Notes under the pieces: model-generated | The model's input: only the letters and a program-made list of their open reading frames with translations | Told to the model about the DNA's origin: nothing | The model's database searches: none | From: Cytophagales bacterium | GTDB lineage: Bacteria; Bacteroidota; Bacteroidia; Cytophagales; Cyclobacteriaceae | Assembly: GCA_003537495.1 (NCBI GenBank) | Contig: DPSB01000418.1 | Span: 1-13,074 of the forward strand | Direction: 5' to 3' | DNA length: 13,074 bases | In this document: positions 1 through 7,067 of the stretch, one piece after another | Position numbering within the stretch: position 1 is the stretch's first letter | Layout of the letters: each line of letters begins with the position of its first letter | Program-made: the position numbers and the translations under genes

Positions 1-1125
1 TTTGATGATGCATCGCTTGAAAAAGTAGTAAGGCGCGCGGAAGAGCTTGCAAAACTTGCTCCTGAAAATCCAGAGTTTATGGATCCACTCGGGCCACAAA
101 CCTATGGCCCCGAAGCAAAGACCTTCATCGAATCAACAGCAAAGATTACTCCCGAGTATCGGGCGCAAGCCGCTGCCGATAGTATTAATCCTGCAACCAA
201 GAAAGATATTACCGCTGCCGGTTATCTGGAAGACAATCGTGGCTTTAATGCGCAGATGAACAGCAAAGGATTGTTCACCTACAACCAGGCAACAGGTGTA
301 AACTTTACCGTTACCATGCGCAGTAATGATGGCACCGGTTCGGGTTGGGTAGCGCGTAACTTTAACGATGTAAGCAAACTCAACACAGCTGAAGCTTCAC
401 AGATTGCAATGGAGAAGGCTTTGCAATCGCGTAATGCAAAAGCAATCGAGCCGGGTAAGTACACGGTAATTCTGGAGCCAAATGCAGCTGCCGATTTATT
501 GGGTTTGATGTTAAACTTTAATGCGCGCCAGGCCGATGAAGGTCGCAGCTTCCTTTCTAAAAAAGGTGGTGGCACCAAGTTGGGTGAGAAGCTCGTGGAC
601 GAACGCGTAAACATTTATACCGATCCATGGAATGAAGAAGTGCCCACTGCCAATCAGGCTGGTGGTTTGCCACGTAAGCGCATGGATTTAATTAAAGGTG
701 GTGTTGTTTCCAATCTTTTTTATGATCGCTATTGGGCACAACAAAAAGGAGTGGAGCCAACACCATTTCCGGGAAACAGAATTATGGAAGGTGGCAATGC
801 TTCGATAGAAGATATGATCAAAGACACGAAGAAGGGTGTGCTCGTAACACGATTCTGGTACATACGCGCTGTTGATCCGCAAACATTGTTATACACAGGT
901 CTTACCCGCGATGGAACTTTCTACATCGAGAACGGAAAGATTAAACATCCGATTAAAAACTTCCGCTTTAACGAAAGCCCCATCATTATGCTGAACAACC
1001 TGGAGACATTAGGTAAGCAAATGCGTGTGTCTGGTGGTGGTGGAGGCGGTGGTGGAGGCAGTGCATTGGTGCCGGCCATGAAAATCCGCGATTTTACATT
1101 CAGCAGTTTGTCGGATGCCGTGTAG
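1..1125 (+). CDS. TldE/PmbA-family protein, 5'-truncated by window edge
   Basis: The reading frame is open from base 1 and ends with TAG at 1123-1125, giving 374 codons. It aligns end to end with residues 73-444 of the complete TldE at 2992-4326 (FDDASL near the start, identical SSLSDAV at the end), so about 72 N-terminal residues lie outside the window; the ATG at 79 is internal. TldE/PmbA is the non-catalytic subunit of the TldD/TldE zinc protease, which in E. coli processes modified peptides such as microcin B17 precursor and helps degrade CcdA. As expected for TldE, no HExxxH motif is visible. Conserved blocks shared with the second copy include RQADEGRSFLSK, TRDGTFYIENGKI and NFRFNESPIIMLNNLE. 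An oddity is a run of nine glycines (codons at 1033-1059) just before the C-terminal strand; the other copy has an ordinary sequence there. Its TldD partner is presumably just upstream. Family call is firm; substrate is unknown. Confidence 0.9.
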   Translation, partial: FDDASLEKVVRRAEELAKLAPENPEFMDPLGPQTYGPEAKTFIESTAKITPEYRAQAAADSINPATKKDITAAGYLEDNRGFNAQMNSKGLFTYNQATGVNFTVTMRSNDGTGSGWVARNFNDVSKLNTAEASQIAMEKALQSRNAKAIEPGKYTVILEPNAAADLLGLMLNFNARQADEGRSFLSKKGGGTKLGEKLVDERVNIYTDPWNEEVPTANQAGGLPRKRMDLIKGGVVSNLFYDRYWAQQKGVEPTPFPGNRIMEGGNASIEDMIKDTKKGVLVTRFWYIRAVDPQTLLYTGLTRDGTFYIENGKIKHPIKNFRFNESPIIMLNNLETLGKQMRVSGGGGGGGGGSALVPAMKIRDFTFSSLSDAV

Positions 1126-1126
1126 A

Positions 1127-1199
1127 TTTTAACCACATAGAAACATAGCCACATAGATTTTACTTGCTATGTACTCTATCAGCCTATGTGGTTTTAAAA
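1127..1199. repeat. Palindromic intergenic repeat, copy 1 (AACCACATAG family)
   Basis: AACCACATAG at 1131-1140 and its reverse complement CTATGTGGTT at 1184-1193 bound an imperfect palindrome with further ACATAG/CTATGT steps inside; the outer TTTT/AAAA flanks extend the stem. A second copy follows the other tldE gene at 4332-4399. In both places the AACCACATAG begins after exactly 5 nt beyond the stop codon. It would fold as a long hairpin in the mRNA 3' end. Confidence 0.75.
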
Positions 1200-1210
1200 G
1201 GAATCCCAAG

Positions 1211-1239
1211 ACCGCCTTCAAATTGAAGGCGGTTTTTTT
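1211..1239 (+). terminator. Rho-independent terminator
   Basis: ACCGCCTTC and GAAGGCGGT form a perfect 9-bp GC-rich stem around a 5-nt AT loop (1211-1233), directly followed by a run of seven T (1233-1239). It lies 86 nt after the first tldE-type gene and would end that transcript before the tldD-tldE unit. Confidence 0.9.
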
Positions 1240-1260
1240 GTTTCAAAACCGAACATTCAT

Positions 1261-1290
1261 TTTGAACCGATCATCAAAATACGCTATTTG
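1261..1290 (+). promoter_or_regulatory. Weak candidate Bacteroidota-type promoter for tldD-tldE
   Basis: TTTG at 1261-1264 could serve as the -33 element and GCTATTTG at 1283-1290 resembles the -7 consensus TAnnTTTG only in its TTTG half, with an 18-nt spacer. It lies after the terminator and about 60 nt before the TTG start of tldD. The match is partial; what supports it most is that some promoter is needed between the terminator and tldD. Confidence 0.2.
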
Positions 1291-1352
1291 GGGTAGAACC
1301 TTTTGAATAGTTGACTCGTCAATACACCAAACTCACGTAAAACCTTACTCCC

Positions 1353-2987
1353 TTGAAGCGCAGAGACTTTATTTACCTCACGGGCATGGGTGCGGCAGCA
1401 TCTATGATTCCCGCCATTCCGGTAATCGGAAATCCCATCGATCCCGCGAAAGCGTTGGAGCGTGTGGATGTAACATTGAAAAAGCGTATGGCCGATGTGG
1501 CGCTTAATGCAGCACGAAGCAAAGGCGCTACGTACACCGATGTGCGCATTGGTCGCTACCTCAACCAGTTTGTGGTTACGCGCGAAGACAAAGTGCAGAA
1601 CATTGTAAACACCGAATCGTATGGGTTGGGTGTGCGCGTAATTGCCAATGGTAGTTGGGGATTTGCTGCAACCGATAAGCTGGATAACGACAGCATCGCG
1701 AAAGCAGCAGAACTGGCTGTTGCTATCGCGAAAGAAAACTCGCGCTTGTTAACAGAACCCGTTCGGCTTGCACCACAAAAAGGTTATGGCGAAGTAAGCT
1801 GGAAAGCACCTATTCAAAAGAATGCGTTTGAAGTTCCGATGAAAGAAAAAGTTGACTTGTTGCTGGGCGTTAATAGCGCAGCCATGCAAAGCGGAGCCAA
1901 CTACATTACTTCGTTATTGTTCATGGTAAATGAACAAAAGTATTTTGCTTCAACCGATGGTTCATACATCGATCAGGATATACATCGCATCTGGCCTGCA
2001 TTCTTCATTACTAAAATAGATGCTGCCACTGGTAAGTTTGAAACCCGTAATTCACTTAGTGCGCCCATGGGCATGGGTTACGAATACTTAGACGTGCGAC
2101 CGCAAGATAAAATTCAAAGTGTAACAACACTTTACAAGGGCCGCTACGATATGCTGGAAGATGCCAAAGCAGGTGGAGCACAAGCGGGTGAAAAACTAAA
2201 AGCAAAATCGGTAGAGGCTGGCAAGTACGATTTGATTCTCGATCCTTCGCACTTGTGGTTAACCATTCACGAATCAACAGGCCACCCAACTGAGCTTGAT
2301 CGGGTGTTGGGTTACGAAGCCAACTTTGCCGGAACCAGCTTCCTTACATTAGACAAATGGGAATCAAAGAAATTCAACTACGGCAGCAAGATCGTAAACA
2401 TTGTTGCCGATAAAACACAAGTAGGTTCGTTGGGTGCCGTTGGGTATGATGATGAAGGCGTACAATGCGGCCAATGGGATATTATCAAAGATGGTATTCT
2501 GGTTAACTATCAAACCATTCGCGATCAGGCGCACATTCTTGGTTTAAATGCATCGCAAGGTTGTTGTTATGCCGATAATTGGGGAAGTGTACAGTTTCAA
2601 CGTATGCCGAATGTGTCGTTGCAACCGGGCAAAGATGGCAAGAGCCTCGATGATTTGATTAAGGGTGTAGAGAAAGGAATCTACATTATTGGTGATGGTT
2701 CATTCTCTATCGATCAGCAACGCTACAACTTTCAGTTTGGCGGTCAGTTATTTTATGAAATCAAAAACGGAAAGATTGCCGGCATGTTGAAAGATGTGGC
2801 CTATCAGGCAAACTCGCAGGAGTTCTGGAATTCGTGTACGGCCATTGCCGATGAACGAGATTATCGTTTGGGTGGAGCATTTGGCGATGGTAAAGGACAA
2901 CCACCACAAAGCAATGCGGTATCGCACGGCTCATCTACTGCCCGCTTTAATGGAGTAAACGTAATTAACACCGCACGAAACATTTGA
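1353..2987 (+). CDS. tldD: TldD-family zinc metalloprotease with Tat signal
   Basis: This is the catalytic subunit of the TldD/TldE heterodimeric protease, 544 aa including an N-terminal extension. Residues 306-311 read HESTGH, the HExxxH zinc and catalytic motif of TldD. The start is a TTG at 1353: it gives MKRRDFIYLTG followed by an Ala/Pro-rich hydrophobic stretch, a good twin-arginine signal, and an in-frame TAA at 1338-1340 leaves no earlier start. The next ATG, at 1386, would delete the RR motif, so TTG is preferred. No Shine-Dalgarno is seen. Near the C terminus the usual third zinc ligand, a Cys before GK, appears to be Asp512 in GDGKGQP; the following SHG (His525) is present. Cys404-Cys405 and Cys495 are elsewhere. 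tldE begins 4 nt after the stop, so the two are co-transcribed. The family is certain; export and the altered zinc site are inferences. Confidence 0.93.
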   Translation: MKRRDFIYLTGMGAAASMIPAIPVIGNPIDPAKALERVDVTLKKRMADVALNAARSKGATYTDVRIGRYLNQFVVTREDKVQNIVNTESYGLGVRVIANGSWGFAATDKLDNDSIAKAAELAVAIAKENSRLLTEPVRLAPQKGYGEVSWKAPIQKNAFEVPMKEKVDLLLGVNSAAMQSGANYITSLLFMVNEQKYFASTDGSYIDQDIHRIWPAFFITKIDAATGKFETRNSLSAPMGMGYEYLDVRPQDKIQSVTTLYKGRYDMLEDAKAGGAQAGEKLKAKSVEAGKYDLILDPSHLWLTIHESTGHPTELDRVLGYEANFAGTSFLTLDKWESKKFNYGSKIVNIVADKTQVGSLGAVGYDDEGVQCGQWDIIKDGILVNYQTIRDQAHILGLNASQGCCYADNWGSVQFQRMPNVSLQPGKDGKSLDDLIKGVEKGIYIIGDGSFSIDQQRYNFQFGGQLFYEIKNGKIAGMLKDVAYQANSQEFWNSCTAIADERDYRLGGAFGDGKGQPPQSNAVSHGSSTARFNGVNVINTARNI

Positions 2988-2991
2988 TAAT

Positions 2992-4326
2992 ATGCCCATC
3001 ATGAGTAAAGACGAAGCCCAGGCTTTATTAAAGAAAGTACTGAGCTATTCAAAAGCAGACGAATGTGAAATAAACCTGACAGGGAACGATAGTGGTAATA
3101 TTCGCTATGCACGTAATGCCGTAAGCACTAGCGGAAGAATAAGTCAACACCAGTTGGTAGTTTCTTCAGCGTTTGGAAAAAAATTAGGGGTAGCCACCAT
3201 AAATGAGTTTGATGATGCCTCTTTAAAGAAAGTGGTGGAACGTTCGGAGGAATTGGCGCAGCTTGCACCCGAAAATCCGGAGTACGTTCCTTTTTTAGGG
3301 CCGCAAACTTTTGCTGAATCAAAAATGTATGTTCCCGCTACAGCGGCCATTACACCAAAACTAAGATCGGATTTAGTAGAGCAAAGTATAAAAGTTGCAA
3401 AAGATGCCGGAGCAGTAGCTGCAGGCTTTCTCGAAGATAACGCAGGGTTCTCAGCTATGATGAATAGCAAAGGCTTGTTTGCGTACAACACTTCAACCAA
3501 TACCAACTTTTCAGTTACAGTAAGAACAGCTGATGGAACCGGATCGGGTTATGCAACCCGAGGCTATAACGACATTACTAAGTTAGATGCAAAGAAGGCC
3601 ACACAAATTGCTACCGAGAAAGCAATTAAATCGGTAAAGGCGCGCGCTATTGAACCCGGAAAATACACCGTAATACTTGAGCCTGCCGCAGTGGCAGTTT
3701 TGTTGGAAAATATCTTTTTCAGATTGGATGCCCGCCAGGCCGATGAGGGCCGAAGCTTCCTAAGTAAAGCCGGTGGCGGAACGCGTCAAGGCGAGAAAAT
3801 GGTTGACGAACGCGTAAACATTTATTCCGATCCATTGAATCCAGAACTTCCAACCAGTACCTGGAGTGGTGATGGTCGGCCACAAGAAAAAATTTCGTGG
3901 ATTGAAAAAGGTGTCATTAAAAATCTTTCGTACGAACGTTATTGGGCCGAGAAAAAGGGCGTGAAGGCTGTACCCGGTCCGGACGCGGCCATAATGGAAG
4001 GCGGAACCAAATCGTTGGAAGAATTGATTGCCGGCACTAAAAAAGGTGTGTTGGTAACACGCCTGTGGTACATCCGCGATGTTGATCCGCAAAGTTTATT
4101 GCTAACGGGCCTTACCCGCGATGGTACTTTCTATATCGAGAATGGTAAGATTCAATACCCGATTAAAAACTTCCGCTTCAACGAAAGCCCGATTATCATG
4201 TTGAATAACCTGGAAGAGATGGGCAAAGTGGAGCGCACAGTAAGCGTTGAATCAAATCAGAATTACTTATTGCCGCCCCTCAAAATCAGAGACTTTACAT
4301 TCTCCAGTTTGTCGGATGCGGTGTAA
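2992..4326 (+). CDS. tldE: TldE/PmbA-family protein, partner of TldD
   Basis: This 444-aa protein has the usual full length of the family (E. coli PmbA is about 450 aa) and is the likely partner of the TldD encoded 4 nt upstream. No HExxxH motif is present, as expected for the non-catalytic subunit. The N terminus (MPIMSKDEAQALLKKV) is a soluble helix without any signal peptide, in contrast to the Tat signal of TldD. A second ATG at 3001 (MSKDEAQ) is an equally plausible start. It is clearly paralogous to the truncated gene at 1-1125, most strongly over the C-terminal third, with long shared blocks such as TRDGTFYIENGKI and an identical RDFTFSSLSDAV ending; the N-terminal half has diverged more. 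It lacks the polyglycine run of the other copy. TldE helps form the proteolytic chamber in the known heterodimer; the peptide processed here is unknown. Confidence 0.93.
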   Translation: MPIMSKDEAQALLKKVLSYSKADECEINLTGNDSGNIRYARNAVSTSGRISQHQLVVSSAFGKKLGVATINEFDDASLKKVVERSEELAQLAPENPEYVPFLGPQTFAESKMYVPATAAITPKLRSDLVEQSIKVAKDAGAVAAGFLEDNAGFSAMMNSKGLFAYNTSTNTNFSVTVRTADGTGSGYATRGYNDITKLDAKKATQIATEKAIKSVKARAIEPGKYTVILEPAAVAVLLENIFFRLDARQADEGRSFLSKAGGGTRQGEKMVDERVNIYSDPLNPELPTSTWSGDGRPQEKISWIEKGVIKNLSYERYWAEKKGVKAVPGPDAAIMEGGTKSLEELIAGTKKGVLVTRLWYIRDVDPQSLLLTGLTRDGTFYIENGKIQYPIKNFRFNESPIIMLNNLEEMGKVERTVSVESNQNYLLPPLKIRDFTFSSLSDAV

Positions 4327-4331
4327 TCTGT

Positions 4332-4399
4332 AACCACATAGAGGCATAGATCACATAGTATGTTAGAACCTGTGTGGCCTATGTTTCTATGTGGTTTTT
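4332..4399. repeat. Palindromic intergenic repeat, copy 2, possible terminator
   Basis: AACCACATAG (4332-4341) pairs with CTATGTGGTT (4387-4396). The pairing continues inward almost without break over about 27 positions per arm, leaving a loop of about 11 nt, and five T follow the arm (4395-4399). The structure is better preserved than copy 1 at 1127-1199. It begins 5 nt after the tldE stop, and the hairpin plus T run could end tldD-tldE transcription, as no other terminator is visible. Confidence 0.75.
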
Positions 4400-4454
4400 A
4401 ATTCTGCATCCGATTTCGAAAATCACTCATTTTCTGCTGAAATGCATTCGCACC

Positions 4455-4493
4455 CGCTCATATAATTATCAGCCCGGAGTAGTTATCTGAGCG
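4455..4493. promoter_or_regulatory. Inverted repeat around TATAAT upstream of the six-gene operon
   Basis: CGCTCA (4455-4460) and TGAGCG (4488-4493) are perfect 6-nt inverted arms with 27 nt between them. TATAAT lies immediately inside the left arm at 4461-4466. The region is the only gap large enough to hold the operon promoter (first start at 4528). No convincing -35 or Bacteroidota TAnnTTTG box accompanies it, so promoter and operator roles are speculative. Confidence 0.25.
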
Positions 4494-4527
4494 TATAAAA
4501 TCCAAAATTGCAGGTTGCAATACGGCA

Positions 4528-5154
4528 ATGACACCGGCAGGGAATAAGTTTTTCTTTACACGACTTCAATACGAATCGGGCGATTGGGATGTGGATCAGC
4601 GCATGCCTGTGAATGTGCTGAACTCACTTATCGAATACACCACCTTAAAGATTGACACAAACGAAAACATAGTATCGCTTGCCAGCGATGAAATTTTTCG
4701 ATGCCCCTTTTGTTACCTCAGTGGTCATAAGCTGGTAGAGTTCACGACTCAAGAGCGTGAGAATTTTAAGAAGTATATTGATAACGGGGGCTTTGTGTTT
4801 GTAGATGATTGTAACCACGATATCGATGGCTTGTTTGCCAAATCGTTTGAGACAGAAATGGAGCGCACGTTTGGTAAAAACGCGTTGAAGAAAATACCCA
4901 ACAACCATTCTCTCTATTCGGCCTTCTTCCAGTTTGATGGCCCACCAACAACAGCCCAGGAATTAAACGGCTGGGGCGATGACATTGTGCACGATTACCT
5001 CAAAGCCATTGAAGTAAACAATCGCATTGGTGTTTTGTACAGCAACAAAGATTATGGGTGCGAATGGGATTACGACTTTCGCAATAAACGATTTTATAAA
5101 ATTGACAATACACGCTTTAGCGTGAACATTATAATGTACGCATTGACCAGTTAA
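4528..5154 (+). CDS. DUF4159 domain-containing protein
   Basis: The 208-aa product matches the DUF4159 pattern throughout: FTRLQYESGDWDVD at residues 10-23, a central PFCYLSGH, a GGFVFVDDCNHD block near residues 87-98, then NGWGDDIVHDYL and LYSNKDYGCEWDYD near the C terminus. The biochemical role of the family is unknown. It is commonly encoded beside MoxR/DUF58/BatA genes, which is the case here. No signal peptide or membrane segment is visible from the ATG at 4528; the frame is open upstream to a TAG at 4480-4482 but has no ATG, GTG or TTG there, so this start is the only reasonable one. It is the first gene of the operon and MoxR begins 2 nt after its stop. The GG...DDC layout suggests an alpha/beta fold resembling the GATase1-like regions of later genes, but this is inference. 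Confidence 0.88.
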   Translation: MTPAGNKFFFTRLQYESGDWDVDQRMPVNVLNSLIEYTTLKIDTNENIVSLASDEIFRCPFCYLSGHKLVEFTTQERENFKKYIDNGGFVFVDDCNHDIDGLFAKSFETEMERTFGKNALKKIPNNHSLYSAFFQFDGPPTTAQELNGWGDDIVHDYLKAIEVNNRIGVLYSNKDYGCEWDYDFRNKRFYKIDNTRFSVNIIMYALTS

Positions 5155-5156
5155 CC

Positions 5157-6164
5157 ATGAACACAGAATTAAGCACAGCCGAAAAATCGGTAGAAGAGAT
5201 AATTGCCAGTTTGGGCAGATTGAAAAAAGAGATTCACAAAACCATAGTAGGGCAGGAAGAGATTATTGATCAATTGCTGATCACGTTTCTTGCCGGTGGC
5301 CACGGTTTGCTGGAAGGTGTGCCCGGTCTTGCCAAAACATTAATGATCCGTTCGCTATCGGAAGCAATTAGTTTAAAGTTTAAACGTATTCAGTTTACGC
5401 CCGACTTAATGCCAACGGATATTATCGGAACCGAAATTCTGGAAGAAGATCACGGCACGGGCAAACGCGTTTTCAAATTCAATAAGGGCCCCATCTTTGC
5501 CAACATTATTCTGGCCGATGAGATAAATAGAACGTCACCAAAAACTCAATCGGCATTGCTTGAAGCGATGCAGGAGTTTGAAGTTACCTATGGTGGAGTA
5601 ACGTATCCACTTGATCGGCCTTTCTTCATTCTCGCTACACAAAATCCGATTGAACAAGCCGGAACATTTCCGTTACCGGAAGCACAACTCGATCGCTTTT
5701 TGCTATTCATTAAAGTAAGTTATCCCACAGCAGAAGAAGAACGTGCCATCCTTAGCGGAACAACTGGTCGCAAAGGTGCGGCTATTGAAAAAGTAATGGA
5801 GGGCAATCAGATTCTGGAAGCGCAAAAAATTGTACGCGATGTACACATCAATGCTGCTTTGATTGGTTGGGTGAGTGAATTGGTGCGGGCTACTCGACCG
5901 AAAGAAACAACAGTAAAATATGTGCGCGATTGGGTGCGTTGGGGTGCAGGGCCGCGTGCCGGTCAGGCTATGATTCTTACGGCTAAAGCAAGAGCCTTGC
6001 TGCAAGGTAGATTAGCGGTAACACAAGAAGACATTAAACATGTGGCCTATCCCGTATTGCGCCATCGCATACTTGTAAATTTTAAAGCAGAAGCCGAAGG
6101 CATTACTTCTGATGAGGTAACGAAACATTTGCTGGAAACCATTACAGCCGAAAAAATTCAATAG
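5157..6164 (+). CDS. moxR: MoxR-family AAA+ ATPase
   Basis: This 335-aa protein has the normal length and all core motifs of MoxR ATPases. Walker A is GVPGLAKT at residues 54-61, Walker B is IILADEIN at 117-124, sensor 1 is ATQNP at 160-164, the LDRF arginine-finger motif is at 178-181, and a GAGPRAGQ sensor-2 region lies near residue 269. A C-terminal helical lid follows. MoxR proteins are cytoplasmic hexameric ATPases thought to act as chaperones that assemble or activate target proteins together with vWA-domain partners. Here the partner is most likely the DUF58 protein that starts 3 nt downstream. No Shine-Dalgarno is seen before the ATG. It is the only evident ATPase of the operon, so it is probably the energy-supplying component. 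Family assignment is very secure; the target is unknown. Confidence 0.96.
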   Translation: MNTELSTAEKSVEEIIASLGRLKKEIHKTIVGQEEIIDQLLITFLAGGHGLLEGVPGLAKTLMIRSLSEAISLKFKRIQFTPDLMPTDIIGTEILEEDHGTGKRVFKFNKGPIFANIILADEINRTSPKTQSALLEAMQEFEVTYGGVTYPLDRPFFILATQNPIEQAGTFPLPEAQLDRFLLFIKVSYPTAEEERAILSGTTGRKGAAIEKVMEGNQILEAQKIVRDVHINAALIGWVSELVRATRPKETTVKYVRDWVRWGAGPRAGQAMILTAKARALLQGRLAVTQEDIKHVAYPVLRHRILVNFKAEAEGITSDEVTKHLLETITAEKIQ

Positions 6165-6167
6165 TTT

Positions 6168-7067
6168 ATGATTGATGCGCGCGTAAAAGAACTGCTTAAT
6201 CCTTCCGTGCTTAACACGGTTAGCGGGTTGGAGTTGGTGGCGCGTGTAATTGTGGAGGGCTTTATGAGTGGCAGCAACAAAAGCCAATCAGTAGGATCGG
6301 GCCAGGAGTTTAGTCAATATCGCAATTACCAACCGGGCGATGATCTGCGTCAACTGGATTGGAAGATGTTTGCACGATCAGAACGCTATTACATCAAAGA
6401 AGCTGAGATTGAAACCAACATCACGGTAAAATTTATGTTGGATGCCAGCCGCTCGATGGCTTATGCCGAAGGTGAACTCAGTAAAATTCAATATGCAAAA
6501 GTATTGATGGCCGCTTTGGCTTTTCTGGCTCGCAAGCAAAGCGATACGTTTGGTTTGTTTGCTGTAAACGATCAACAAATAAACACACTGCTGCCGCGAT
6601 TTGAACAACAACAGTTTATGCGATTCCTGCTGGAGTTGATCAATATTCAAGGCGATGGCAAGTGGGAAAACTCAGGTCGCGAAGAGCAATTGTTCGATCA
6701 TCATGGCAAGGAAATGATTGTATTCTTTACCGACATGTACGATGTCGAAGGCGATCTGCAGCGTTTTATCTCGCGATTAAAAACTTCGCGCAACGAAGTG
6801 GTGATTTTTCATTTGATGGGTAAGCACGAACAGGAACTCGATTATGAAGGCTCGCTTACGTTCGAAGATCTGGAGACAAACGTTCGAACCAAGGTAAACA
6901 CGGTGCTTCAGAAAAAAGAATATGCAGCGCGTGTAGCCAATTGGATACAAGACACGCGCATGTGGATGTTGGAGAAAGACATCAGCTATCATGTGGTAAC
7001 CTTACAGCAAGGCGCTGAAAGTGTGTTGCGCGATTTCTTGGTAACCCGTAAGCGATTGGCGCGATGA
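6168..7067 (+). CDS. DUF58 domain-containing protein (vWA-like)
   Basis: The 299-aa protein shows the DUF58 signature near residues 47-78: EFSQYRNYQPGDD, then RQLDW, an AR and a lysine in YYIKEAEIE. A vWA-like domain follows, with a DxSxS metal-site motif (DASRS, residues 92-96) and a TDMYD segment (188-192) that would supply the distal Asp. The mid-domain Thr that completes a MIDAS in many DUF58 proteins is not obvious: the expected place reads GDGKWENSG. Metal binding may therefore be partial or altered. No membrane segment is predicted, so it is likely cytoplasmic or peripheral. In Bacteroidota it is regularly encoded between MoxR and BatA, and it is thought to act as the vWA adaptor of the MoxR ATPase. 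Its last four bases overlap the next start (ATGA at 7064-7067), consistent with translational coupling. Confidence 0.93.
   Translation: MIDARVKELLNPSVLNTVSGLELVARVIVEGFMSGSNKSQSVGSGQEFSQYRNYQPGDDLRQLDWKMFARSERYYIKEAEIETNITVKFMLDASRSMAYAEGELSKIQYAKVLMAALAFLARKQSDTFGLFAVNDQQINTLLPRFEQQQFMRFLLELINIQGDGKWENSGREEQLFDHHGKEMIVFFTDMYDVEGDLQRFISRLKTSRNEVVIFHLMGKHEQELDYEGSLTFEDLETNVRTKVNTVLQKKEYAARVANWIQDTRMWMLEKDISYHVVTLQQGAESVLRDFLVTRKRLAR

Noticed and set aside
279..614. Antisense open frames within the tldE-type genes (also 3144-3506, 3760-4092)
   Set aside because: They are codon-structure shadows of real genes, with no family resemblance and no start context.
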